DNA of 63,228 nt from Oscillibacter valericigenes (GCF_016902445.1 NZ_JACSNX010000015.1:1-63228); one strand, 5' to 3'; positions 37,445-45,693 are shown, counted from the stretch's first letter. Numbers and translations: made by a program. The notes: generated by a model from the letters alone, not told the origin.

Positions 37445-37476
37445 AGTATAGAGGGAGAATCTGAAACCTATCTGAA
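37445..37476 (-). promoter_or_regulatory. Promoter and direct-repeat operator of the Gld-type exporter operon
   Basis: Minus-strand -10 TATACT (37445-37450) is preceded by two TTCAGAT repeats (complement of 37459-37465 and 37470-37476) that start 11 bases apart and overlap the -35 zone. This layout suits activation by an OmpR-type regulator, possibly that of system 2. Confidence 0.55.
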
Positions 37477-37614
37477 AAGGATGAACGGGACTTCATAAAC
37501 TGTTCAAACTTTTTAAAGATTATTTTTAGATTTGCGAGTTATGATACAGACATCCTCCAAGAAGGATCGCTGATACCCCTCTCTTTTTTCATTTTTCATT
37601 TCCTTTCTCTCTGT

Positions 37615-37868
37615 GTGCGGCGGAGAGTGCCCCTGACCAGGGCGCTCTCCGCCGCATGCTGTCCGATTCGTGGAAAAAGGCGGAACACCGGGAAGGAAGA
37701 TAGCTACGAAAGAAACCCAGGAGGGGTGTCTTTCGTTTTCAATCAAACCGCTTTTCAGGCCTTTCGGAAGGTCTGAAAAGCGCCGGCAGCTTGGCAAAAT
37801 GAAATTTTGACAAGCTGGTGCGGCGGAGAGTGTCCCTGACCAGGGCGCTCTCCGCCGCATGCTGTCCG
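37615..37868. repeat. R2 repeat (copy a) flanked by a duplicated long hairpin
   Basis: The 630-base gap 37393-38022 holds no gene. A 51-base hairpin unit (GCGGCGGAGAG / CTCTCCGCCGC arms) occurs at 37615-37665 and again at 37818-37868 with one base changed. Between them lies R2: a fixed core from GGGAAGGAAGATAGCTACG (37690) to AATCAA (37746), containing an ACGAAAGA/TCTTTCGT hairpin (37706-37736). A second hairpin with arms GCTTTTCAG..CCTT and AAGG..CTGAAAAGC follows (37750-37781). The second R2 copy is at 63139-63228. The minus-strand open frame here is an artefact. Confidence 0.8.
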
Positions 37869-37927
37869 CATCTGCGTGAAAATGGCGTAAAAAAACACAT
37901 TTTCCAGGAGGTCCCAGCGGGTTTTCC

Positions 37928-37956
37928 TTGCAAATCAGCACAAGTTCCGATATAAT
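37928..37956 (+). promoter_or_regulatory. Hydrogenase gene promoter
   Basis: TTGCAA (37928-37933), 17-base spacer, TATAAT (37951-37956). The 60-base leader that follows can form an ACCGGG/CCCGGT hairpin before the AGGGAGG ribosome site. Confidence 0.8.
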
Positions 37957-38022
37957 ATTTCAGCAAATCTAAGTAACCGGGGCCAGAATGCGACTGCCCG
38001 GTGAACTAGGGAGGAAAAAAGA

Positions 38023-39543
38023 ATGAGAGGCGTACACAGTGCTGTGGACGAGATCCGCCGCAATGTCTTTACCGAGGTGGCCCGTCTGGCCTATGAGGGC
38101 GGAGACCTGAACCGGGTGGACATGATCCCCTATACCATCGTGCCCGGCGAGGTGGCGCGGCACCGCCACGACGTATTTCTGGAGCGGGCCATCGTCCAGG
38201 AGCGGGTGCGGCTGGCTCTGGGCATGAGCCTGCAGCCCGCCGGCGAGCAGACTCCGGTCAGCGCCAACATCCAGGAGGCGGCCTCTGCCGATGACAAGTA
38301 TTTTGAAGAGCCCCTGGTCAACATCATCTCCTTTGCCTGCAATGCCTGCCCGCCCAAGCAGATCCGCATCACCGACAGCTGCCAGGGCTGCCTGTCCCAC
38401 CCCTGCATGAACGTGTGCCCCAAGGACGCCATCTATCTGGATAAGGACAAGCACTGCCACATCGACCAGGAGAAGTGCATCAAGTGCGGCCGCTGCTTCA
38501 ACCAGTGCCCCTACCACGCCATCTCCAAGATCGAGCGCCCCTGCGCCGCCGCCTGCGGCATGGACGCCATCGAGTCCGACGACCTGGGCCGGGCCAAGAT
38601 CAACTATGACAAATGCGTCTCCTGCGGCATGTGCCTGGTGAACTGCCCCTTCGCCGCCATCGCCGACAAGAGCCAGATCTTCCAGGTCATCAACGCCATG
38701 AACCGGGGCTCCGAGGTCATCGCCTGCGTGGCGCCTGCCTTTGTGGGCCAGTTCGGCAAGGCCGCCACCCCCGCCAAGCTGAAGGCCGCCATGCGCATCC
38801 TGGGCTTCCAGGATGTGGTGGAGGTGGCCATCGGCGCGGACCTGTGCACGGTGGAGGAGGCCAAGGACTTCCTGGAGGAGGTCCCGGAGAAGCTGCCCTT
38901 CATGGGCACCAGCTGCTGCCCCGCCTGGTCCGTCATGGCCAAGAAGCTGTTCCCGGAGTTCAAGGACTGCATCTCCATGGCCCTGACCCCCATGGTCATC
39001 ACTGCCCGCATGGTGAAAAAGGACCATCCGAACGCCCGGATCTGCTTTATCGGACCCTGCGCCGCCAAGAAGCTGGAGGCCAACCGCAAGTCCGTCCGGT
39101 CCGACGTGGACTATGTGCTGACCTTTGAGGAGCTCCAGGGCATGTTCGACGCCAAGGACATCGACTTCAACACCCTGGAGGCGGACCCTGAAGACGGCCT
39201 GAACGAGGGCACCGCCATGGGCCGGGGCTTTGCCGTTGGCGGCGGCGTGGCCGCCGCTGTGGTGGAGGCCATCAAGCACATCGATCCCAGCCGGGAGGTG
39301 CAGATCGAGTACGGCGACGGCCTGCGGGAGTGCAAAAAGATGCTGATGATGGCCAAGGCCGGCAAGCGCAACGGCTATCTGCTGGAGGGCATGGCCTGCC
39401 CCGGCGGCTGCGTGGCCGGCGCCGGCACCATCACCCCCGTGCGGGAGAGCACCATGAACGTGGAAAAGTTCAAGAAGGAGGCCGCAGAGGTCAGCTGCAC
39501 TGCCAGCCCCTTTGTGGACCGTCTGAAAGACGTGGAGGAATAA
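38023..39543 (+). CDS. Monomeric [FeFe] hydrogenase, group B-like
   Basis: Likely reduces protons or oxidises H2 during fermentation. The 506-residue protein has cysteine sets for several [4Fe-4S] clusters (Cys120/123/128/132, 152/155/158/162, 198/201/204/208, plus 174 and 178). The H-cluster domain carries TSCCPAW (296-302), GPCAAKK (344-350) and MACPGGC (458-464). TSCCPAW and the wording of the other motifs fit the group B enzymes of anaerobic Firmicutes rather than the bidirectional A type. It is a single gene without NADH or ferredoxin-coupled partner subunits, so the electron partner is probably ferredoxin. No maturation genes (hydEFG) are in the window. Confidence 0.88.
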   Translation: MRGVHSAVDEIRRNVFTEVARLAYEGGDLNRVDMIPYTIVPGEVARHRHDVFLERAIVQERVRLALGMSLQPAGEQTPVSANIQEAASADDKYFEEPLVNIISFACNACPPKQIRITDSCQGCLSHPCMNVCPKDAIYLDKDKHCHIDQEKCIKCGRCFNQCPYHAISKIERPCAAACGMDAIESDDLGRAKINYDKCVSCGMCLVNCPFAAIADKSQIFQVINAMNRGSEVIACVAPAFVGQFGKAATPAKLKAAMRILGFQDVVEVAIGADLCTVEEAKDFLEEVPEKLPFMGTSCCPAWSVMAKKLFPEFKDCISMALTPMVITARMVKKDHPNARICFIGPCAAKKLEANRKSVRSDVDYVLTFEELQGMFDAKDIDFNTLEADPEDGLNEGTAMGRGFAVGGGVAAAVVEAIKHIDPSREVQIEYGDGLRECKKMLMMAKAGKRNGYLLEGMACPGGCVAGAGTITPVRESTMNVEKFKKEAAEVSCTASPFVDRLKDVEE

Positions 39544-39560
39544 CAGGCCGCTCTATGGTA

Positions 39561-39595
39561 AAAAAGAGGGACGCCCCAGGGCGTCCCTCTTCTTT
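39561..39595 (+). terminator. Hydrogenase terminator
   Basis: AAAAAGAGGGACGCCC / GGGCGTCCCTCTTCTTT inverted repeat around CAG; may also serve the convergent AEC gene. Confidence 0.85.
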
Positions 39596-39619
39596 CGTCC
39601 GAAAAAGCCGGCGGCGGAT

Positions 39620-40540
39620 TCACAGCTGATACAGAAACACCATCAGCGGCATGGTCCCGATGCACAGCAGCGTGGTGATGGCATTGATGGCGCTGGCGTA
39701 GTCCCCCTCATGCCCATAGACCTGTGCGATCTGGGTGACATTGGAGGCAGCAGGGGCGCTGGCGGCCAGCAGGCTGATCAGCAGGATGGACTCCCCGTCC
39801 GGGGCCAGCGCGGCCAGACCGGAGAACTTCAGGATGCACAGCACGATCAGCGGCGCGGCGATGAGCCGCAGGAAGGCCACCTTCCAGATGCTGCGGATCC
39901 GCAGGACTGCCAGGATGTCCTGATCTCCCATGAGCATGCCGGCGACGATCATGCTCATGGGCCCCACCATGGCGGCCATGGAGTCCATGGTCCCCTCGAT
40001 GACCGCAGGCAGGGAGATGTTCAGGGCGAACAGCAGCACCCCGGCGAACACGGAGAGGATGTTGACGTTCAGAAAGATCTTTTTCAGGGAGATGGTGCGG
40101 TCCCCGCTGAGCAGGATCCGGCAGTGGCTCCAGAGGGGGAACTGCTGCACCAGCTGATACATGCTGGAAAAGACCACCCACTGGGGCCCCAGGATGGCCG
40201 TCACCAGGGGGATGATCAGGTTTCCGCAGTTGGAGTAGATGACGGAGGCCTGTTCCACCGGCGTCAGATGCAGAGGCCGGCGCAGCAGGGCCGTGAAGAC
40301 AAAGAACAGCACATGGATCCCGATGGCCGTTCCCAGAGAGAGTGCCAGGCCCTGGAGCAGCTCCGGGGTGCTGTCGATCTGAAAGGCGCCCACGATGATG
40401 CAGGGGATGACCAGATACAGGCACACCACAGAGAGCACCCGGCTGTCCGTGGGCTTGAGCAGCCCCACACGAATCAGGACCCATCCCAGGACGAGACAGA
40501 GAAAGAGCTGGACGATATGTTCAAGCAGCAGCAAAACCAT
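39620..40540 (-). CDS. AEC-family transporter
   Basis: A 306-residue membrane protein of the auxin efflux carrier/malate permease family, with two five-helix repeats (about ten segments). Conserved features are the N-terminal LLKPTDSRVLS segment and YSNCGNLIIPLV in helix 4, with the Asn residues expected at the crossover. Family members export organic acids or other small molecules; the substrate here is unknown. Single gene, convergent with the hydrogenase. The 100-base gap upstream shows no other gene. Confidence 0.88.
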   Translation of the reverse strand: MVLLLLEHIVQLFLCLVLGWVLIRVGLLKPTDSRVLSVVCLYLVIPCIIVGAFQIDSTPELLQGLALSLGTAIGIHVLFFVFTALLRRPLHLTPVEQASVIYSNCGNLIIPLVTAILGPQWVVFSSMYQLVQQFPLWSHCRILLSGDRTISLKKIFLNVNILSVFAGVLLFALNISLPAVIEGTMDSMAAMVGPMSMIVAGMLMGDQDILAVLRIRSIWKVAFLRLIAAPLIVLCILKFSGLAALAPDGESILLISLLAASAPAASNVTQIAQVYGHEGDYASAINAITTLLCIGTMPLMVFLYQL

Positions 40541-40640
40541 GAAAAACTTCCCTCCCTAAAAAGCACGGTTTTTATCCTACCATGCCCGGGTGGGAAATAC
40601 AACCGGCATCTTTCGATTTCGTTAAAAAAGACGAGAATTC

Positions 40641-40676
40641 GTAAAAAAACACTCCCGTCCATTGGACGGGAGTGTT
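40641..40676 (-). terminator. Terminator of the rpsF-ssb-rpsR operon
   Basis: ACACTCCCGTCC / GGACGGGAGTGT around ATT, followed on the minus strand by a T-run. Confidence 0.9.
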
Positions 40677-40697
40677 CACAGGTTCGAAAAGACTGCC

Positions 40698-40949
40698 TCA
40701 GTCGGTGACGTAGGGCAGCAGAGCGATCTGCCGGGCACGCTTGATGGCCTCGGTCAGCTGACGCTGATGCATGGCGCAGGTGCCGGTGGTCCGGCGGGGC
40801 AGGATCTTGGAACGCTCAGACACAAAGCGGCGCAGCTTGGCGGCGTCTTTGTAATCGATATACTCGCACTTGTCCGCGCAGAACTGGCAGACCTTGCGGC
40901 GCTTGCCGCGGTTGGGGCGAGCGGGTCTCGCTTCACGATCAAAAGCCAT
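40698..40949 (-). CDS. rpsR: 30S ribosomal protein S18
   Basis: An 83-residue ribosomal protein with the core [28 protein letters not shown]. Cysteines in VCQFCADKC plus the TGTC cysteine suggest the zinc-binding (C+) variant. Last gene of the rpsF-ssb-rpsR operon. Confidence 0.96.
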   Translation of the reverse strand: MAFDREARPARPNRGKRRKVCQFCADKCEYIDYKDAAKLRRFVSERSKILPRRTTGTCAMHQRQLTEAIKRARQIALLPYVTD

Positions 40950-40974
40950 GAAATGGTTCCTCCTTTATCAAAAG

Positions 40975-41424
40975 TCAGAACGGCAGTTCGCCGTCCTCTT
41001 CGCCGATCTCGGCGAAATCGGATTGTCCGCCCATCGGTGCGGCGCTGCGGCCGCCCATGGGGGCGCTGTAGGAAGCGGGTGCGCCGAAATCCCCGGCGCT
41101 GTCCCGTTTGGAATCCCCGAAGTAGACGTTGTCGGCCACGACCTCGGCGCTTCTGCGCTTGCCGCCGTCCTTGTCCGTCCAGTCGCGGATCTGCAGCCGG
41201 CCCTCCACCACGGCCATGCGGCCCTTGGTGAAGTACTTGCTGACGAACTCCGCAGTGCTGCGCCAGGCCACCACGTCGATGAAATCAGTCTCCTTCTCGC
41301 CGTTCTGGGACTTGAAGTCCCGGTCCACGGCCAGGGAGAAGGACGTGACGGCGGTGCCGCTTCCGGTGCGGCGCAGCTCGGGGTCCCGGGTCAGACGACC
41401 CATGATGATGATCTTGTTGAGCAT
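40975..41424 (-). CDS. ssb: Single-stranded DNA-binding protein
   Basis: Coats single-stranded DNA during replication and repair. The 149-residue protein has the OB-fold start MLNKIIIMGRLTRDPELRRTGSG and WRSTAEFVSKYFTKG, a Gly/Ser-rich linker, and the acidic partner-binding tip EEDGELPF. Placed between rpsF and rpsR as usual in Firmicutes. Confidence 0.96.
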   Translation of the reverse strand: MLNKIIIMGRLTRDPELRRTGSGTAVTSFSLAVDRDFKSQNGEKETDFIDVVAWRSTAEFVSKYFTKGRMAVVEGRLQIRDWTDKDGGKRRSAEVVADNVYFGDSKRDSAGDFGAPASYSAPMGGRSAAPMGGQSDFAEIGEEDGELPF

Positions 41425-41436
41425 GTCAATGCCCCC

Positions 41437-41733
41437 TTACTCGCCCTTGCAGACGATCAGGGAACGCATGATGCCGTCCGTGATCCGCAGAACACGGTCC
41501 AGCTCCTTCGGGAAAGAAGGCTCGCTGGTGAAGGTCATCAGGACGTAATAACCCTCGGTCTTGTAGTTGATGGGATAAGCCAGCTTGCGGCTGCCCCACT
41601 CTTCCACTTCCACAGCGGAACCATTCTGCTCAGCCAGGGTCTTGAACTTGTTCACCAGCGCGGCGATGTTCTCCTCACCCTGTGCAGGGTCGATGATATA
41701 CACGACCTCATAATTGGCAGAAACCTTTGCCAT
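41437..41733 (-). CDS. rpsF: 30S ribosomal protein S6
   Basis: A 98-residue protein beginning MAKVSANYEVVYIIDPAQG with the conserved WGSRKLAYPINYKTEGYYVLM block. The start is fixed by AGAAGGAGGTG at the right distance; the frame extends to 41766 inside the leader. First gene of its operon. Confidence 0.96.
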   Translation of the reverse strand: MAKVSANYEVVYIIDPAQGEENIAALVNKFKTLAEQNGSAVEVEEWGSRKLAYPINYKTEGYYVLMTFTSEPSFPKELDRVLRITDGIMRSLIVCKGE

Positions 41734-41810
41734 ATTTGCACCTCCTTCTGGACAAATGGCCCCCATTCAAGATGGGAGCAAGGATATGCCTGCAGACTGC
41801 AAGCCCTATT

Positions 41811-41838
41811 ATTATATCGGAATTTCTGGAAATGTCAA
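41811..41838 (-). promoter_or_regulatory. rpsF operon promoter
   Basis: Minus-strand TTGACA (41833-41838), 16-base spacer, TATAAT (41811-41816). The roughly 70-base leader to rpsF is where S6:S18 feedback sites lie in other bacteria; I cannot confirm one here. Confidence 0.85.
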
Positions 41839-41937
41839 GGAAAATCTGCGTTTTTTCTGTTCCCTGACAAAAAGACGTTCCCTTTTCCCTGGAAATATGC
41901 TATAAACTAGAGTGGAAAACTGGGAGGGAGCGATGAT

Positions 41938-42687
41938 ATGACGATCTCCATGGCGCTGTTCATTTTCTCGGCGCAGCTGCTGGCCTACACGGTCAAGGGG
42001 CTGATCGGCTTCGGCAATCCCCTGATCTCGGCGCCGATCTTGTCCATGGGCCTGGACAATGTGGTCATCACCCCGGGCACACTGCTGCTGGACTGCCCGG
42101 TGAACGCCTGGATCACCTGGAAGAACCGGCGCAGCTTCCAGTGGCGGCGGATCCTGCCGCTGCTGGCGGCCAACTTCTGCGGCGTGATCCCCGGCACGCT
42201 GCTGCTGCGGTTCTCTATGCCATGGATCATCAAGACGGTGCTGGGCGTCATTGTGGTGTTCCTGGGGCTGGAGATGGCCACCCGCTCCCTGCGGCCGGTG
42301 AAGCCGGACCGGAAGGACCGTCCCTGGCTGCGGCTGGTGGTATCGGCCTTCTCCGGTGTGTGCGCCGGTCTCTTCGGCATCAACATGTTCATCGTGGCCT
42401 ACCTCCAGCGGACGGCGAAAGACTACAGCGAGTTCAAAGGCAGCATGTGCTTCCTCTTCTTTGGGGAAAACGCGGTGCGGGTGGTGACCTATCTCGTCAC
42501 AGGGCTGTTCACCGGCCCGGTGCTGCTGTTTGCCCTGGTCTCTGTACCGGCGGCGGTGCTGGCCATGGCGCTGGCGGCGCGGCTGGGTCCCCGGCTGGAG
42601 GAGGGAAAGCTCCAGAAGGCGGCCATTGTCCTCTTCCTGCTGGGCGGTGTCAGCATCATTGTGAAGTCTGTGTTGTTCCATACATAA
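41938..42687 (+). CDS. TauE/SafE-family membrane permease
   Basis: A 249-residue protein with about seven to eight membrane segments, of the sulfite/organosulfur exporter (TauE/SafE, DUF81) type. The start shows the family pattern LLAYTVKGLIGFGNPLISAPIL, and the second half repeats it as VSAFSGVCAGLFGINMFIVAYL. The substrate cannot be told. GGGAGGGAG precedes the ATG at 41938; an ATG at 41933 is followed at once by a stop. It is divergent from rpsF. Confidence 0.85.
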   Translation: MTISMALFIFSAQLLAYTVKGLIGFGNPLISAPILSMGLDNVVITPGTLLLDCPVNAWITWKNRRSFQWRRILPLLAANFCGVIPGTLLLRFSMPWIIKTVLGVIVVFLGLEMATRSLRPVKPDRKDRPWLRLVVSAFSGVCAGLFGINMFIVAYLQRTAKDYSEFKGSMCFLFFGENAVRVVTYLVTGLFTGPVLLFALVSVPAAVLAMALAARLGPRLEEGKLQKAAIVLFLLGGVSIIVKSVLFHT

Positions 42688-42695
42688 AACGACTC

Positions 42696-42726
42696 AAAAA
42701 GAGACGCCGTCAGGCGTCTCTTTTTT
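42696..42726. terminator. Bidirectional terminator
   Basis: AAAAAGAGACGCC / GGCGTCTCTTTTTT inverted repeat around GTCA between convergent genes. Confidence 0.9.
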
Positions 42727-42727
42727 G

Positions 42728-43351
42728 TCACTCGGCGATATACTCCCGCACCCGGTAGGTGGCGCCGATCTCCTCCTCGCAGATCCTCCGGCAGTTCTCG
42801 ATCTCCTCTTTCGGGATGGTGTCCACCACGGTCATCATCACGGTGGGCACGTATTTGCGGACCTCCTTGGTGAAGTCCTTCATGGCCTGGTAGGCGTCCG
42901 CCTGCTGGGGGTGGCACAGGGCGTTGTACTTCTCCGCCGTGTCGGTGTTCAGGGAGACGGACACCATGTCGAACCGGCCGGCAAACTCCGGGGCGATGTC
43001 CCGGCCGTTGATAAGGCTGCCGGTGCCGTTGGTGTCCATCCGGGTGAAGATCTTGGTGCCGTGTGCCTTCATCTGGTCGATGACCCAGCAGATGTCGTCG
43101 AACCGGTAGGTGGGCTCGCCGAAGCCCACGAACACCAGCTGCCTGTACTGGGAGAGATCGTGGCCCTCGATGGAGGACAGAATCTCCTCCTTTGTGGGCT
43201 CCCGCTTCAGCCACAGGTTGTGGGTGTAGATGCTGCCGCCGGAGCCCTGGTTGTGCCGCAGGCAGAATTCGCAGTTGAAGTTGCACCGGTTGGTGGGGTT
43301 CACATACAGGTTGTCCCCATATTCATAGGTGATGGTAAAGCCTTTTTCCAT
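42728..43351 (-). CDS. TatD-associated radical SAM protein
   Basis: A 207-residue compact radical SAM protein. The cluster motif CNFNCEFC binds the SAM-coordinating [4Fe-4S] centre, followed by VFVGFGEPTYR (GGEP-like) and RMDTNGTGSL. Stand-alone short radical SAM genes next to tatD form a recognised family of unknown reaction. Here the ATG lies one base after the tatD stop, so both are one transcription and translation unit. Confidence 0.88.
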   Translation of the reverse strand: MEKGFTITYEYGDNLYVNPTNRCNFNCEFCLRHNQGSGGSIYTHNLWLKREPTKEEILSSIEGHDLSQYRQLVFVGFGEPTYRFDDICWVIDQMKAHGTKIFTRMDTNGTGSLINGRDIAPEFAGRFDMVSVSLNTDTAEKYNALCHPQQADAYQAMKDFTKEVRKYVPTVMMTVVDTIPKEEIENCRRICEEEIGATYRVREYIAE

Positions 43352-43352
43352 C

Positions 43353-44168
43353 TCAATTCACTCCTTGATCATTTCCTGTTTGCCGGCTGGCCGGGACCCT
43401 CCCCTCCAGCCCGAACAGCCGCAGGCCGTTGTTCCAGGCGGCCTCCGCCATCTCCTCCGGAGAGATGCCCTTCCACTCCGCCAGCTTTTCCACGATGTAG
43501 GGCAGGTTCCGGCTGTCGTTCCGCCTGCCCCGGTTGGGCACCGGACTCATATAGGGGGCGTCCGTCTCCACCACGATCCGGTCCAGAGGCGTGACGGCCA
43601 CCACCTCCGGCGCCCGGCGGGCGTTCTTGTAAGTGACGGGGCCGTCAAAGCCCAGGTACCAGCCCCGCTTCAACAGCTCCTCCGCCATCTCCGGACTGCC
43701 GGAGAAGCAGTGGAACACCCCCCGGACCCCGGGAAACTCCTTTACGATCTCCAGGCAGTCCCCGTGGGCCTCCCGGTCGTGGACGATCACCGGCAGGTCC
43801 AGCTCCAGCGCCATCTGGAGCTGACGGCGGAACACCATCTGCTGGAATTCCTTCGGCGGGTTCTCCGCCCAGTAGTAGTCCAGGCCGATCTCCCCGATGG
43901 CCACCACCTTTTCATGTCCGCACAGGTCCCGGATGGCGTCGAAGTCCTTGTCCGTGCAGCCGGCGCAGTCCTCCGGGTGGAGCCCCGCGGCGGCGAACAG
44001 CCAGGGGCGGCTCTCCGCCAGGGCCAGGGCGGAGCGGGCGCTCTCCACGTCCACCCCGGGGATCACCACAGCCCCCACCCCGGCATCGGGCAGGGCGTCC
44101 AGCAGCGCCTCCCGGTCCCGGTCAAAGGCGTTGTCGTTGTAGTGGGCATGGGTGTCAAACAGCTTCAT
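43353..44168 (-). CDS. tatD: TatD-family metal-dependent hydrolase
   Basis: A 271-residue TIM-barrel hydrolase: metal-binding DTHAHYND at the start, GEIGLDYYW in the middle, VIVHDREAH and FHCFSGSPEMAEEL, and a late Asp in VETDAPYM. TatD proteins act as 3'-5' DNA exonucleases in repair; other substrates are possible. ATG at 44166-44168 follows GAGGTGA; a GTG nine bases upstream is an alternative. Confidence 0.92.
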   Translation of the reverse strand: MKLFDTHAHYNDNAFDRDREALLDALPDAGVGAVVIPGVDVESARSALALAESRPWLFAAAGLHPEDCAGCTDKDFDAIRDLCGHEKVVAIGEIGLDYYWAENPPKEFQQMVFRRQLQMALELDLPVIVHDREAHGDCLEIVKEFPGVRGVFHCFSGSPEMAEELLKRGWYLGFDGPVTYKNARRAPEVVAVTPLDRIVVETDAPYMSPVPNRGRRNDSRNLPYIVEKLAEWKGISPEEMAEAAWNNGLRLFGLEGRVPASRQTGNDQGVN

Positions 44169-44273
44169 GGCCGTCACCTCTTCGGCAGAATTTCGATCCT
44201 ACGGACGATTATAACACGCGCTGCGGAAAAGAAAAGGGCCAGAATCGGGAAAAGCATCCCGGCCAGAAAAACA

Positions 44274-44300
44274 AAAAGGACATCCCTGCGGATGTCCTTT
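44274..44300 (-). terminator. rpsT terminator
   Basis: AAAGGACATCC / GGATGTCCTTT around CTGC, with a T-run on the minus strand. Confidence 0.88.
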
Positions 44301-44313
44301 CAGCCCGATATGA

Positions 44314-44577
44314 TCAGCCGATCTTGTTGAGCTTCAGGGTCATGGCGCTCTTGCGGTGAGCGGCCGTGTTCTTGTGCAGAACGCCCTTGGCAACAGCCTG
44401 ATCGACTTTCTTCACTGCAACCTTGTAAGCGCCATCGGCCTCGGTGCGATTGCCTTCTGCGGCAGCAGCCTCGAACTTCTTGATGGCGGTCTTCAGCTCG
44501 GACTTCGTAGCCTTGTTGCGGGCGTTGCGCACCTCAGCGATCAGAACGCGCTTCTTGGCAGACTTGATATTCGGCAA
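44314..44577 (-). CDS. rpsT: 30S ribosomal protein S20
   Basis: An 87-residue helical basic protein: PNIKSAKKRVLIAEVRNARN at the start and AVAKGVLHKNTAAHRKSAM near the end. Start is TTG at 44575-44577, the codon just before the invariant PNIKSAKKR, after GGGAGGTG; longer frames read into the leader. Monocistronic. Confidence 0.95.
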   Translation of the reverse strand: MPNIKSAKKRVLIAEVRNARNKATKSELKTAIKKFEAAAAEGNRTEADGAYKVAVKKVDQAVAKGVLHKNTAAHRKSAMTLKLNKIG

Positions 44578-44641
44578 ACCAAACACCTCCCTTAGGCAGA
44601 AATTTTGACTGTGGGAATCCGCTCCCACCATGCAGAATGAT

Positions 44642-44670
44642 ATTTTAACAGGGCACGGCCCAAAAAGCAA
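44642..44670 (-). promoter_or_regulatory. rpsT promoter
   Basis: Minus-strand TTGCTT (44665-44670), 17-base spacer, TAAAAT (44642-44647). Confidence 0.75.
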
Positions 44671-44771
44671 GACTTTTTTTATATTTTTTGTGTGAAAATT
44701 GTATATCGTGCCCCCTGCCGCAAAACCTAGGGACCGGACCACAAGATTTTGTGTTTGGGAGGCGGCGCACA

Positions 44772-45668
44772 TTGTTCATCAAACGTACAGACCTGGCCCT
44801 GGAGGCCCGGGAGCTCTGGCAGGAGTCCGCGGAGCGGACCACCCGTCTCATGGGAGTGAAAGCCACCAAGCGGAAGCTGGAGGGCTATCCCGTCACTCGG
44901 GTGGACATCCTGGACCACCGGGGCGAGGAGGCTCTGGGCAAGCCCCGGGGCAGCTATTTCACCATCGACCTCACCACCTTCTGGCAGCGGAAGGCGGACT
45001 TTTTCGAGCGGGCCGTCCGGGCCGTGGGCACAGAGCTGAAGGCCCTGCTGCCGCCGGAGGGCTCCGCCCTGGTGGTGGGCCTGGGCAACGCCGCCATGAC
45101 GCCGGACGCCGTTGGTCCCCTGGCGCTGGACAGCGTGCTGATCACCCGGCACCTGCTCTCCGCCATGCCCAGGCAATTCGCCGGATTCCGGCAGGTCTCG
45201 GCTTTCCGCACCGGCGTGCTGGGCACCACCGGCGTGGAGTCCGCCGAGGCGGTGCGGGGCCTGGTGGCGGAGGTCCAGCCCGCCATGGTCCTGGCCATCG
45301 ACGCCCTGGCCTCCCGCCGGTGCGGCCGGGTGTGCGCCACGGTGCAGCTCAGCGACACGGGCATCATTCCAGGCTCCGGCGTGGGGAACCACCGGGCGGC
45401 ATTGAATCAGGAGACGCTGGGGGTGCCGGTGTTTGCCATCGGCGTGCCCACGGTGGTGGACTCCGCCACCCTGGCGGCGGACATTCTGGAGGAGTCCGGC
45501 GCAGAGAAGGTGGACGAGGACCGGCTGCGGGGGGAGCATGAGGCCTTCATGGTCACCACCCGGGACATCGACCAGCAGGTGCGGGACCTTTCCAAGGTGG
45601 TGGGCTACGGCATCAACTGGGCCCTGCAGGATCTGGAGATCGAGGAGATGAATGCCCTGCTGAGCTGA
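44772..45668 (+). CDS. gpr: Germination protease GPR
   Basis: Self-activated aspartic-type protease that degrades small acid-soluble proteins when spores germinate. The 298-residue protein has the family blocks GYPVTRVDILDHRGEEALGKP near the start, VVGLGNAAMTPDAVGP, VSAFRTGVLGTTGVES, LAIDALASRRCGRV, QLSDTGIIPGSGVGNHR and GVPTVVDSAT. Start is probably TTG at 44772-44774 after GGGAGG; the frame extends further upstream without a good site. It reads away from rpsT and shares its upstream region. Confidence 0.92.
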   Translation: MFIKRTDLALEARELWQESAERTTRLMGVKATKRKLEGYPVTRVDILDHRGEEALGKPRGSYFTIDLTTFWQRKADFFERAVRAVGTELKALLPPEGSALVVGLGNAAMTPDAVGPLALDSVLITRHLLSAMPRQFAGFRQVSAFRTGVLGTTGVESAEAVRGLVAEVQPAMVLAIDALASRRCGRVCATVQLSDTGIIPGSGVGNHRAALNQETLGVPVFAIGVPTVVDSATLAADILEESGAEKVDEDRLRGEHEAFMVTTRDIDQQVRDLSKVVGYGINWALQDLEIEEMNALLS

Positions 45669-45693
45669 GGCGCCGCCGCGCTGCCGAAAAGGC

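Noticed and set aside
37513..37941. Minus-strand frame with a peptide shared with the frame at 63028-63216
   Set aside because: The shared peptide is simply the translated R2 core; there is no ribosome site and the frame runs through hairpins.
44690..44771. Sigma-G promoter for gpr
   Set aside because: TGTATA is present but the -10 match (AAACCTA) is too weak to support.
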